NCBI GenBank assembly: GCA_902766395.1
Contig: CACXDL010000063.1
Location: 1-37,174, forward strand
Origin: an uncultured bacterium
GTDB lineage: Bacteria; Cyanobacteriota; Vampirovibrionia; Gastranaerophilales; Gastranaerophilaceae
DNA: 37,174 nt
Direction: 5' to 3'
Shown here: positions 21,193 through 30,667 of the stretch, in pieces
Layout of the letters: every line of letters begins with the position of its first letter
Position numbering within the stretch: the stretch's first letter is position 1
Position numbers and translations under genes: made by a program
Notes under the pieces: generated by a model
What the model was told of the DNA's origin: nothing
Seen by the model: the letters and a program-made list of their open reading frames with translations, nothing else
Databases searched by the model: none

Positions 21193-22568
21193 TTTTTTTC
21201 TGTCTTAATGGCACTTGTGATAAATGCTGATATCAAAAGACATAGAGCGCCTATAAAAAATGTGTATTCATAGTGATAATTTAAAAGGTTTCCGCTATTG
21301 ATAACGGATTTTTCTATAATCCATGCAACAAGAGTGCAAACTAACACCTGTGGGCCAGCGATAAAAATGTTAAATATACCCATTACAGAACCTTCGGTCC
21401 CGGGTTTTATATATTGAGAAAGCATTGCAAACGGTAATGCACAAACACTTGCCCATCCGATTCCTGATAAAGCCATTCCAAATCCAACTATTACAGGATT
21501 TGTTTTAAAGATGCCCATAATTAAATACGCACAAACCATTGATAATAGGGAGATTATATGAATTTTTTTGTTGCCGAATTTCCCGGCAAGAATCCCTATT
21601 GGTATGGCAATAATAAAACATATAAGATTAAATATTGCAAAACATATAGATGAATAATTTGTTGCAGTTGTTACTGTTGCACTATATTGTGCCTGTAAAT
21701 CGCTGCTGATTTTTGTAAGGTCCGGAACCCCAAAAACTGTATGAATTGCAAAATTTGTAAAAAATATCATCATACACATCATGCCAATCCATGTAAAAAA
21801 TTGCATTGTGCAAATTTTTGAGACTTCTGGAGAAAGTGCAAAGAACTCTTTCATTGCCTGAGTAAATTTTGTATCAGTTTGTTTTTCCGGAATATTTGTG
21901 TCTTTAGCCGTACTTTTTTCTTTTATTGTTATACATGTCCAAATCATTGCAAGAGTAAAAGCTAAAGCCGCCATTACAAATTGTGCAGTTATAGACATTT
22001 GAATTCCGCATACATATTTTAAAAATGGGGCAGTTGCCGCTGCAACAACTGATCCTAAGCCAATAGCCAGACTAATATATGAATTTGCAAGAGAATGCTG
22101 TTCAGGAATAACAACATCAGGTATCAGTGCTCTATATGGGCCTTGAGCAATATTGATACATGCATCAATTATCCATATAAATATTGCCGCAATGAGTAAG
22201 CCGCTCCATGTAGGAAGATCTACCCCAAATGTATTTCCAAAGATATTTGCGATGTTTCCGGAATTTGGGAATAACCATAAAGCGATTGATGCGATAATTG
22301 CACCCCCAAGAAGATATGGTCTTCTTCTTCCAAATTTAGATTTTGTTTTATCTGACAGCGCGCCGACTAACGGTTGAACAACCATTCCTGTAAAGGGGCC
22401 TGCAAGCCATATAAGACCATATAACCACGGAGTAGCTCCAAGATTTTCAGTTACCGGACCGGATAAAATTATTCTCATTTGCCATGCAAATTGCAAACCT
22501 AAAAATCCTAATGCTAAATTTAGTAAATTGAAAGTATTAAATTTTCTAAGTTCAAAATTTTCGCTCAT
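21189..22568 (-). CDS. SLC45-like major facilitator sugar:cation symporter
   Basis: The 459-residue protein has 12 predicted membrane helices. The N-terminal text (LGLQFAWQMRIILSGPVTENLGATPWLYG, read in parts) and the loop ALSDKTKSKFGRRRPYLLGGA match the SLC45/plant sucrose transporter-related branch of the major facilitator superfamily. Substrates in this branch are sucrose or other disaccharides with H+ or Na+. It lies 23 nt downstream of pyrG on the same strand and may be read through from it, but functionally it is a better match to the GH13-like enzyme elsewhere in the window. Substrate is inferred. Confidence 0.8.
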   Translation of the reverse strand: MSENFELRKFNTFNLLNLALGFLGLQFAWQMRIILSGPVTENLGATPWLYGLIWLAGPFTGMVVQPLVGALSDKTKSKFGRRRPYLLGGAIIASIALWLFPNSGNIANIFGNTFGVDLPTWSGLLIAAIFIWIIDACINIAQGPYRALIPDVVIPEQHSLANSYISLAIGLGSVVAAATAPFLKYVCGIQMSITAQFVMAALAFTLAMIWTCITIKEKSTAKDTNIPEKQTDTKFTQAMKEFFALSPEVSKICTMQFFTWIGMMCMMIFFTNFAIHTVFGVPDLTKISSDLQAQYSATVTTATNYSSICFAIFNLICFIIAIPIGILAGKFGNKKIHIISLLSMVCAYLIMGIFKTNPVIVGFGMALSGIGWASVCALPFAMLSQYIKPGTEGSVMGIFNIFIAGPQVLVCTLVAWIIEKSVINSGNLLNYHYEYTFFIGALCLLISAFITSAIKTEKN

Positions 22569-22591
22569 TGTTACTCCTTATAAAAATCTTC

Positions 22592-24199
<1,608 letters not shown>

Positions 24200-24229
24200 T
24201 CACTCCTCTGTTAATAAAAATGTTTTTGA

Positions 24230-24511
24230 TTAATTTATTTTTGGAACTTTAAAGAAACCGTTTTCTTCATCAGGAGCGTTAGACATAAGTGCTTCTTTTG
24301 ATATTTCCTGATTTGGAATGTCTTCTCTCATGACGTTTGAAAATTCTACAACTTGAGTCATAGGTTTTACATTAGAAGTGTCAACTTCATTCATCTGATC
24401 AACGTATTTCAAAACATCTCCAAGTTGTTTTGTATATAAAACTTTTTCTTCTTCTGTTAGTTCAAGTCTTGCTAGCTTTGCTACGTGTTCAACATCTTTT
24501 ATTGTTATCAT
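24230..24511 (-). CDS. gatC: Aspartyl/glutamyl-tRNA(Asn/Gln) amidotransferase subunit C
   Basis: The 93-residue protein stabilises the GatA-GatB complex that converts Glu-tRNA(Gln) to Gln-tRNA(Gln), and in many bacteria Asp-tRNA(Asn) to Asn-tRNA(Asn). Family text: VEHVAKLARLELTEEEKVLYTKQLGDVLKYVDQ, then the proline-rich end MREDIPNQE and FFKVPKIN. CAGGAG precedes the ATG. gatA and gatB are not in the window, so this is a detached gatC, as is common outside Firmicutes. It is the first gene of the gatC-pyrG-symporter string. Confidence 0.95.
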   Translation of the reverse strand: MITIKDVEHVAKLARLELTEEEKVLYTKQLGDVLKYVDQMNEVDTSNVKPMTQVVEFSNVMREDIPNQEISKEALMSNAPDEENGFFKVPKIN

Positions 24512-24646
24512 TTGATACTCCTGTTTAAACTAAACTAATATTGATTTTACCATAAAAAAATGTCATGTTTGTTTAATATTAAATATTTTTAAACAATGGA
24601 TATAAACACTATTTTGTGGTACGATAGCATCGTCGGGAGTTTTGTT

Positions 24647-25426
24647 GTGGAATATAAAACATCAGATTTAGACAGACTTGAAGGACTTATAATTAGTTAT
24701 AAAAAAGAAGCTGATTTGAAGAAAAAGCAGGTTTTATATTTGAATTTGGTTGAAGAATCTTTAAAACTTGTAAAAAAGATTGTCGCATCAATTTATCCGC
24801 TACCTGTTTCAATATCAAGGGAGGATTTGGTTCAGGTTGGTGCGATAGGTGTTTTAAAAGCTATTGGAACATATAAAGTTATAGAAAAAGGCAGTTTCAA
24901 AACTTACGTATCAAAGTTTATAAAGGGAAAAATACTACAATATTTGAGAGATAAGTCAAATATTGTCAAGCCTCCAAGAGAATCATCATCTGATATTTTA
25001 AAAGTCAGAGAGGCTATAGAAGAGGCTTCCGGTCTGTCCGGGAGTATTCCGGATTTAAAACAGATTTCGCAGATGACCAATTTGTCAGTGAATAAGGTTG
25101 AAGAAATTATAAATGGTGAAATGGTTAAAAATATAGTTTCTCTTGATCAAAAAATATATTCTCCGGATGGTATCGAAACATTATTAGATGTTTTACAGCC
25201 TCAAAATGAATACAATTATGAAGAGAAATATGAAAATAAAAAAGTTTTGGAATATGCATTATCAAAACTTTCAAGTCTGGAACGTGATATTATTTGTAAA
25301 TATTATATTACGGGAATGACCAAAAAAGATATTGCAGAGCAAATCGGCATTTCAGCTATGCATGTCGGCAGGTTAATTAAAAGAGCTTTAAACAACATGT
25401 ATAATATAATAACGCAAGAGGATTAA
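24647..25426 (+). CDS. Alternative RNA polymerase sigma-70 family factor (SigB/SigF/FliA-like, group 3)
   Basis: The protein has 259 residues from GTG 24647, chosen because GGGAG (24635-24639) sits 7 nt upstream. ATG 24596 would add 17 residues and has no ribosome binding site. Region 2 shows EDLVQVGAIGVLKAI and SFKTYVSKFIKGKILQYLRD. Region 3 contains IPDLKQISQMTNLSVNKVEEI. Region 4 is LSSLERDIICKYYITGMTKKDIAEQIGISAMHVGRLIKRAL. The region 1.1/1.2 of housekeeping sigma factors is missing. This fits the SigB/SigF/FliA group, which controls stress, sporulation or motility genes. A prepilin peptidase gene follows 15 nt downstream, so the sigma factor may control type IV pili or secretion. The ACGAT-AGC-ATCGT hairpin (24621-24633) precedes the start. 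Confidence 0.9.
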   Translation: MEYKTSDLDRLEGLIISYKKEADLKKKQVLYLNLVEESLKLVKKIVASIYPLPVSISREDLVQVGAIGVLKAIGTYKVIEKGSFKTYVSKFIKGKILQYLRDKSNIVKPPRESSSDILKVREAIEEASGLSGSIPDLKQISQMTNLSVNKVEEIINGEMVKNIVSLDQKIYSPDGIETLLDVLQPQNEYNYEEKYENKKVLEYALSKLSSLERDIICKYYITGMTKKDIAEQIGISAMHVGRLIKRALNNMYNIITQED

Positions 25427-25441
25427 TATACAGGAGGAGAG

Positions 25442-26542
25442 ATGTTATTATCGTTAGTGGTATTAGGTTTTATTTTTATAATAGGTTTAGTTGTAGGAAG
25501 TTTTTTAAATGTCGTAATTTTAAGGACTGTTAGTGAGGAATCTATTGTATTCCCCGGATCGAAGTGTCCTAAATGTCAAAATCCTTTAAAGTGGTATCAT
25601 AATATCCCATTGTTATCCTATCTGTTTTTGAAAGGGAAGTGTGCATATTGTAAAGAGCACATAAGTTTGCAGTATCCGTTTGTTGAATTTATAACCGGTT
25701 GTATTTTTGTATGGTTGTTTATAAGATTTTGCGTTCCTTTTGATCCGCTTTTTGGTTTAAGTGTATTAAATCCTATATCTTGGGTTCAAATTATAAATTA
25801 TATATTTGTTGTTGTTGTTTCATGTTTGTTTATAATTATCGCAGGGACTGATATCAAGGAGATGATGGTATATAATTTGCATACATATCTGTTGATTGGT
25901 TCAGGGGTTATATACAGTATTTTGATGGCGATTCTAAATATAATATTTTATACAAGAGAACTTGGAGCTCCAAATATAACTTTTAATTTATTTTTATCTT
26001 GTCCTATTTTGTTTTCCATAGGGGCAGGAATTGTTGCATTCGGGGTTATGGAGATTTTAAGGCGAGGATCTTCATATATTCTAAAAAAAGATGGTTTTGG
26101 TGATGGGGATTCATATATTGCCGCCGGGATAGGCAGTGTTATCGGCGCATTATTTGGAAACTTTCCGTTATATTCTTCTTTTAGCAGTATAATGCTAGTA
26201 CTGGGGATGGTGTTTATAATAAGTGCGATTTTGCCTGTTGTAGTTTTGTTGCCATTGTATATAAAGAGGCTTGTATTAGAGAAAAATTGGTTTATATTGT
26301 CAGGTTTGTTTGCGTTTGTGCTGTATGCAGGAACGTATTTATATGCAAGAGAAGCAGGCTGGATGGATAATTTGTATATAATGTGTGCAAGTTCGCTTGT
26401 TTTAATGTTACTTGCATTTTTTGTATGTTCTGAAATATTAAAAGGGATAAAAACGCAAAAATCTGACGGTTATCCAATTCCATACGGTCCGTCTCTTGTA
26501 GTTGCCGCATTTATTGTTATGGTATATTTGCCTTTAATGTAA
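25442..26542 (+). CDS. pilD: Type IV prepilin peptidase / N-methyltransferase (A24 family), long form
   Basis: The 366-residue protein cleaves the leader of type IV pilins and pseudopilins at the inner membrane and methylates the new N-terminus. It has an N-terminal helix, two zinc-binding Cys pairs (Cys42/45 and Cys67/70), and the two aspartates of the aspartic protease: Asp137 in AGTDIKEMM and Asp221 in the GxGD motif GFGDGDSYIAAG. It is about 100 residues longer than most PilD. The extra length is mainly an added insert between the Asp segments and two or three further C-terminal membrane helices. AGGAGG precedes the ATG. It follows the sigma-factor gene by 15 nt, and its stop is 1 nt from ruvA's. 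Confidence 0.93.
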   Translation: MLLSLVVLGFIFIIGLVVGSFLNVVILRTVSEESIVFPGSKCPKCQNPLKWYHNIPLLSYLFLKGKCAYCKEHISLQYPFVEFITGCIFVWLFIRFCVPFDPLFGLSVLNPISWVQIINYIFVVVVSCLFIIIAGTDIKEMMVYNLHTYLLIGSGVIYSILMAILNIIFYTRELGAPNITFNLFLSCPILFSIGAGIVAFGVMEILRRGSSYILKKDGFGDGDSYIAAGIGSVIGALFGNFPLYSSFSSIMLVLGMVFIISAILPVVVLLPLYIKRLVLEKNWFILSGLFAFVLYAGTYLYAREAGWMDNLYIMCASSLVLMLLAFFVCSEILKGIKTQKSDGYPIPYGPSLVVAAFIVMVYLPLM

Positions 26543-26543
26543 G

Positions 26544-27170
26544 TTATAACGACAGTAGTTGCAGGGATTTTTTGAGAATTTCTTCTGCAGAAGTTTTTTG
26601 AGGAAGTGATGTTATGGCTTTTTCTATAGCATTTTTTACTTCATCTTTTTCATATCCCAGAGATAAAAGTACATTTTTAGCATCTGCCGCTTCAGAATCT
26701 GAAGTGTTAACAATATTTGCACTTGTGGTTTTTATATCAGTAGTTGTTCCCTGATATGAAATCAGTTTATCTTTAAGTTCTAAAACTATTTTTTGTGCTA
26801 ATTTTGGTCCGACTCCTTTGGCTTTTGTTATTTCTTTGTAATCGCCATCAATAACAAATCCTATAAGGTCTGATACTTTAAAAGAATTGAGTAATGTTAG
26901 TGCCATTTTTGAACCGACACCGGATACAGAAGTTAAAATATTAAAAATATCTCTGTCTTCTCGTCTAAGAAATCCGCAAAGACTCATTTTATCTTCTCTG
27001 TGTATCAATACTGTAAAAACTTTTATTTCGGTGTTTTCTTCCGGAAAATTCAGATAATCTCTTTCCATTACTTCAAGGCTATACCCTACTCCGCCTGCTT
27101 CAACAGTCGCAAAACATCCTTTTGAATTTACGTTTTTGTATGTAAAAAAACCTTTTATATAGTCGTACAT
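26544..27170 (-). CDS. ruvA: Holliday junction branch migration protein RuvA
   Basis: RuvA tetramers bind Holliday junctions and load the RuvB motor. The 208-residue protein has the OB-fold domain I (residues about 1-62), the two helix-hairpin-helix motifs of domain II (ILTSVSGVGSKMALTLLN and ITKAKGVGPKLAQKIVLELKDKL), an acidic/Ser/Thr linker, and domain III (KNVLLSLGYEKDEVKNAIEKA) for RuvB contact. The gene lies 1 nt after the stop of dnaA on the same strand, an uncommon arrangement. ruvB is not in the window. Confidence 0.96.
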   Translation of the reverse strand: MYDYIKGFFTYKNVNSKGCFATVEAGGVGYSLEVMERDYLNFPEENTEIKVFTVLIHREDKMSLCGFLRREDRDIFNILTSVSGVGSKMALTLLNSFKVSDLIGFVIDGDYKEITKAKGVGPKLAQKIVLELKDKLISYQGTTTDIKTTSANIVNTSDSEAADAKNVLLSLGYEKDEVKNAIEKAITSLPQKTSAEEILKKSLQLLSL

Positions 27171-27171
27171 G

Positions 27172-28593
27172 TTATTCCTTTATTAAATTCTTTATATTTT
27201 CAATTTCAGAACGCAGGTTTGGATCTGTATTGAGCTTTTCTTTAATTGTATCGCAAGAGTACATAACAGTGGTATGCTTTTTATTAAAGAAGTCTCCTAT
27301 AGATTCATAACTTGCCTGTAATAAATCTCTTGATAAATATATCGCAATATGTCGTGCTTTTGCAATTTTCTGTTGTCTTGCTGAGCCTTTCAAATCTTTA
27401 ACTGTTATTTCATAGTATTGGGCTACCTTTTGAGCTACAGACATAGGAGTAAAATCTTTTTTCTTAATTTCAAGTTTCAATGCTTTTTGTGCAGTTTCAA
27501 TATTTATTCCTGTATTCATAAATTCTGCGTATGCACTTACTTTGTTAAATGCCCCCTTTAGTTCTCTGACATTATCTGTAAAATTCTGTGCAATATACTC
27601 AAAGACTTCTTCGTCAGCGTCTGTTTCAAGGTCTTTAGCGTATGCTTTTACAATTTCAAATCTTGTTTCATAATCAGGCGGTACGATGTCTACGACCAAA
27701 CCCATTTCAAAACGTGTTCTTAGTCTGTTATCAAGAGTTGGAATATCTTTTGGTTTTCTGTCAGAAGCGATTACTATTTGTTTATTGTTTGTATATAAAG
27801 CCTCAAAGGTTGAGAAGAAGTCTTCCATTGTCTTCATTTTTGATTCAATAAACTGAATATCATCCATCAATAAAATATCAATATTTTGAAATTTTTGGTG
27901 AAATTTCCTGATTTGATTGTTGTTACATATATTTTTTCTTTTTCCGTTTGGAAGATCGTTTGATTGGAAGCATCTTATCCATTCATTAAAATAATCTTCC
28001 ATTCTGATATATTTTACTTTTAACTTTGTATTAAAAATTATATGATGTCCGATGGCCTGAAGGAGATGAGTTTTACCAAGCCCTGAAGAACCATATATAA
28101 ACAGGGGATTGAACTTCTTGGATGGTGCATTAGCAACAGAAAAAGCTGCATTATATGCAAATCTGGAATTATCCCCAACTACAAAATTATCAAATTTTAA
28201 ATTTAGATTTAGGTTAGCCTGTGATTGCATTTGGGCAAGCGAAAGTTTTGCATCTTCTTTTTTTAGGTCTTCTTCGCTTTGCCCTGATACAATTTTTGCC
28301 AGAACCTTTTTTCTGGATTTAATATATTTTTCTGCTACATCTGCATCATATTTTAGAGAATATGATGCATTTTGTCCTAATATATTTTTTACAGATTCTT
28401 TAATTATTTTAGTCCAGTCTTTTTTTAGAATATCAACTGAAAGTTGCTGCGGAGATAAAAGTACAAGAGTATTATTTTGATAGTCTGCTGCTTCAAGTGG
28501 AGTAATCCATGTGTTAAAAACATGCTCAGGAACATTTTTCTCAAGCTCATTTTTAACTTTTTCCCAAACTTCTTTAATTTCTTGAATATCCAT
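27172..28593 (-). CDS. dnaA: Chromosomal replication initiator protein DnaA
   Basis: DnaA binds DnaA boxes at oriC and melts the origin. The 473-residue protein has domain I (residues 1-80, WEKVKNELEKNVPEHVFNTWI), a short linker, the AAA+ domain with Walker A GSSGLGKTH and Walker B LLMDDIQFI, and the C-terminal DNA-binding domain with the signature SRDLLQASYESIGDFFNKKHTTVMYS. The ATG has no ribosome binding site, and a -10 element lies only about 12 nt upstream. It is in an operon with ruvA rather than dnaN. I see no cluster of DnaA boxes in the 250-bp upstream gap, so the origin is not shown to be here. Confidence 0.97.
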   Translation of the reverse strand: MDIQEIKEVWEKVKNELEKNVPEHVFNTWITPLEAADYQNNTLVLLSPQQLSVDILKKDWTKIIKESVKNILGQNASYSLKYDADVAEKYIKSRKKVLAKIVSGQSEEDLKKEDAKLSLAQMQSQANLNLNLKFDNFVVGDNSRFAYNAAFSVANAPSKKFNPLFIYGSSGLGKTHLLQAIGHHIIFNTKLKVKYIRMEDYFNEWIRCFQSNDLPNGKRKNICNNNQIRKFHQKFQNIDILLMDDIQFIESKMKTMEDFFSTFEALYTNNKQIVIASDRKPKDIPTLDNRLRTRFEMGLVVDIVPPDYETRFEIVKAYAKDLETDADEEVFEYIAQNFTDNVRELKGAFNKVSAYAEFMNTGINIETAQKALKLEIKKKDFTPMSVAQKVAQYYEITVKDLKGSARQQKIAKARHIAIYLSRDLLQASYESIGDFFNKKHTTVMYSCDTIKEKLNTDPNLRSEIENIKNLIKE

Positions 28594-28609
28594 AAAAAAA
28601 TTTTATAAT
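28582..28609 (+). promoter_or_regulatory. Plus-strand promoter overlapping the dnaA promoter
   Basis: TTGAAT (28582-28587) and TATAAT (28604-28609) are separated by 16 bp and point toward the candidate RNA and fabI. The -35 lies in the first codons of dnaA, and the two opposing -10 elements overlap, so the promoters could not fire at the same time. Confidence 0.45.
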
Positions 28610-28633
28610 AAAAATTTTTCTAAAAAAAGGCAA
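28605..28633 (-). promoter_or_regulatory. Promoter of dnaA-ruvA
   Basis: On the minus strand, TTGCCT (28628-28633) and TATTAT (28605-28610) are separated by 17 bp. The start would lie near 28598, about 5 nt before the dnaA ATG, giving a near-leaderless mRNA. The -10 shares bases with the plus-strand TATAAT at 28604-28609. Confidence 0.5.
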
Positions 28634-28781
28634 AGTGAACTTTTGTAATATTAGCTGAGTAATTATGCCTTGTTGTCTAATTGTATATGTAATTTTTCTT
28701 TTGTTTAATTACTGTATAAAAATCTTTTTCATACTTCCAGCTATTCTTAATTCCAATGAGGGTATTTACCCTCTTTTTTTT
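28616..28781 (+). ncRNA. Candidate structured RNA or fabI leader upstream of a terminator
   Basis: This gene-free stretch between dnaA and fabI would give a transcript of about 165 nt from the plus-strand promoter to the terminator. It contains AAGGCA (28627-28632)/TGCCTT (28666-28671) as one stem. AGTAATTA (28658-28665)/TAATTACT (28706-28713), extended by AGCTG (28653-28657)/CAGCT (28738-28742), forms a second stem that crosses the first. The crossing makes the two alternatives or a pseudoknot. No known family (6S RNA, tmRNA or a named riboswitch) is recognised. Confidence 0.3.
28758..28781 (+). terminator. Plus-strand Rho-independent terminator upstream of fabI
   Basis: GAGGGT/ACCCTC with a 4-nt loop (28758-28773) is followed by eight T (28774-28781). 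It points to the plus strand, but no plus-strand gene lies upstream until 26542, and that gene is followed by a minus-strand gene. It may therefore end a small RNA or act as an attenuator for fabI, which starts 66 nt further on. Confidence 0.7.
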
Positions 28782-28846
28782 ATTGCTATTAAAATTTGTT
28801 TTTGTTATTATATTCGAGTAGTTTAATTTTTTAGGGAGAGTTAAAT

Positions 28847-29656
28847 ATGGATTTAATGAAAGGTAAAAAAGGTTTAATCTTTGGCGTGAGTAATACTCAT
28901 GGTATTGCATACGGAATCGCAAAGCAAATTCATGATGCAGGTGGAGAAATTGCTTTCACATATGCAAATGAAGCAATGGAAAAACGTGTAAGACCAATTG
29001 CTCAGGATTTTGGTGCAAAAATCATCATGGAATGTGATGTTACAAAAGAAGAAGACGTTAAAAAAGTTTTTGATGAATGTGAAAAAGTATACGGCAAATT
29101 GGATTTTGTTATTCATGCTGTTGCTTTTGCCAATAAAGAAGATTTGACAGGCAGATTTATAGACACTTCAAAAGCAGGATGGGATTTGGCTTTAGGAATT
29201 AGTGCTTATTCTCTTGTCACTGTTTGTAAGTATGCAGAACCTGTTATGAACGAGGGTGGATCAATTTTTGCAATGACATATTTAGGATCTATTCTTTCTG
29301 TCCCTGGCTACAATGTAATGGGTGTTGCTAAAGCAGCATTAGAATCTTCAATGAGATTCTTGTCTGTAGACCTTGGTGCAAAAGGCGTAAGAGTAAACTG
29401 TTTGTCTGCAGGCCCTGTTAAAACCTTAGCAGCGATGGGTATTGGTGGTTTTTCAAAAATGCTAAAAGCCGCTGTTGCTCGTTCTCCGTTGAACAAAAAT
29501 GTTGCATTGGAAGATGTCGGTAAAGCTGGTTTGTTCCTTGCATCAGATTTATCTTCCGGAATGACAGGTGAAGTTATTTATGCAGATTGCGGTTGTCATA
29601 GTGCATATGCATCTGCTCAGGAAATGGATATTCTTTCCGATAACTTAGAAATATAA
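28847..29656 (+). CDS. fabI: Enoyl-[acyl-carrier-protein] reductase (NADH), FabI type
   Basis: FabI reduces enoyl-ACP in each cycle of fatty acid elongation. The 269-residue SDR protein has the FabI-type cofactor site (GLIFGVSNTHGIAYGIAKQI), DVTKEEDVKKVF, HAVAFANKEDL, and the catalytic Tyr/Lys pair in MTYLGSILSVPGYNVMGVAKAALE. The glycine at the triclosan-contact position of E. coli FabI is Ala here, which is common in other FabI. The C-terminus SSGMTGEVIYADCGCHSAYA ends in a Cys-x-Cys not seen in E. coli. AGGGAG lies 8 nt before the ATG. A 17-bp terminator follows. It may be controlled by the upstream RNA. Confidence 0.95.
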   Translation: MDLMKGKKGLIFGVSNTHGIAYGIAKQIHDAGGEIAFTYANEAMEKRVRPIAQDFGAKIIMECDVTKEEDVKKVFDECEKVYGKLDFVIHAVAFANKEDLTGRFIDTSKAGWDLALGISAYSLVTVCKYAEPVMNEGGSIFAMTYLGSILSVPGYNVMGVAKAALESSMRFLSVDLGAKGVRVNCLSAGPVKTLAAMGIGGFSKMLKAAVARSPLNKNVALEDVGKAGLFLASDLSSGMTGEVIYADCGCHSAYASAQEMDILSDNLEI

Positions 29657-29668
29657 AAATTAACGATG

Positions 29669-29707
29669 GAAAAACAGGACTTTGCTTTTTGCAAAGTCCT
29701 GTTTTTC
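29669..29707. terminator. Strong bidirectional terminator between fabI and ribF
   Basis: A perfect 17-bp stem, left arm 29669-29685 and right arm 29691-29707, with a loop of five T. Both ends carry A/T runs, so it can end fabI on the plus strand and ribF on the minus strand. Confidence 0.9.
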
Positions 29708-29714
29708 TATGTCC

Positions 29715-30617
29715 CTAATCCGGTAATTCCTGAAGGTCAAGTACTATTTGAGCTTTAAGATCTCCAAGACTTGCAAATTTTATTTCAGGTCTTATGAATT
29801 TTAAAAATTTAACCTTCAATGTTTGTCCGTATAAATCCTGAGAGAAGAAAGGAATATGAACTTCTAATATTGGCTCTTTTTCATTTGACACGGTTGGTTT
29901 GGTGCCAAAATTAGCAATAGCATTAAGTTTTTCCCCGTTTTGTAATCTTACTTCCACTGTGTAAACCCCTTTTGCAGGTTCTATTATATCAGCAGGATAT
30001 TTTATATTTGCTGTTGGAAAGCCTATTTTCCTTCCAATTTTTTGGCCTTCAATAACCTTACCTTTAACAGAAAATTTTCTGCCAAGCATATCATTTGCCA
30101 TATACATTATACCCTTGCTTATATATCCTCGAATAACTGTACTGCTTATAGGGTCGCCATATAATGTTTCCGGCAATGTTGCAAAATATATATAGTTATA
30201 AACGTATTGATGATCCGAAAGGAATTTTACATCGCCTTCTTTGTTTACACCAAAATGATGATTAAAACCTGTTGAAATAGCCATTGGAGAAAAATATTTA
30301 ACCAAAACATCTTTTAAATATTGCTCAGGGGTCATGTGTGCAACAGAAGGAAAGTCTAATTCTATAACATAATCAACACCAAGTTTTTCCATAATGTTAT
30401 ATCTGTCTTTTTTTGATAACACGTATTTAGGAATATTTTTATTTAAATAGCAGCGAGGGTGCTCAGAAAATGTTACAACCGCAGATTTAGTGTTGTTTTC
30501 TTTGGCAAAATTTACTGCGCATTTTATAACTTCCTGGTGCCCAAGGTGTAAACCATCAAAAAAACCTAGTGCCAATGATAAATGCGGTATACTTTTAAGC
30601 TCTCTGATTATCTCCAT
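29715..30617 (-). CDS. ribF: Bifunctional riboflavin kinase / FAD synthetase
   Basis: The enzyme makes FMN from riboflavin and then FAD from FMN, using ATP, in the cytoplasm. The 300-residue protein starts with the adenylyltransferase domain: LALGFFDGLHLGHQEVIK at about 16-33, then VVTFSEHPRCYL and SSTVIRGYISKG. It ends with the flavokinase domain: KVIEGQKIGRKIGFPTANI and GVYTVEVRL, followed by NFGTKPTV and PEIKFASLGDLKAQIVLDL. It lies 50 nt downstream of the transporter start region and is transcribed toward the terminator at 29669-29707. Confidence 0.96.
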   Translation of the reverse strand: MEIIRELKSIPHLSLALGFFDGLHLGHQEVIKCAVNFAKENNTKSAVVTFSEHPRCYLNKNIPKYVLSKKDRYNIMEKLGVDYVIELDFPSVAHMTPEQYLKDVLVKYFSPMAISTGFNHHFGVNKEGDVKFLSDHQYVYNYIYFATLPETLYGDPISSTVIRGYISKGIMYMANDMLGRKFSVKGKVIEGQKIGRKIGFPTANIKYPADIIEPAKGVYTVEVRLQNGEKLNAIANFGTKPTVSNEKEPILEVHIPFFSQDLYGQTLKVKFLKFIRPEIKFASLGDLKAQIVLDLQELPD

Positions 30618-30667
30618 TTTTCAATTATATTCTATATTGTTGTATATGTAAAATAGGTTAAATTATG

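Noticed and set aside
28594..28846. Possible oriC next to dnaA
   Set aside because: No TTATCCACA-like box was seen in the gap on either strand. AT-richness alone is not informative in this genome.
28677..28922. 81-codon minus-strand frame in the dnaA-fabI gap
   Set aside because: It is low-complexity Lys/Asn/Tyr sequence, crosses the terminator and overlaps the start of fabI. It is a by-product of AT-rich DNA.
29110..29130. Gly-to-Ala at the triclosan-contact position of FabI (HAVAFA)
   Set aside because: Ala at this position is normal in many FabI, including those of triclosan-sensitive Gram-positive species, so it is not evidence for resistance.
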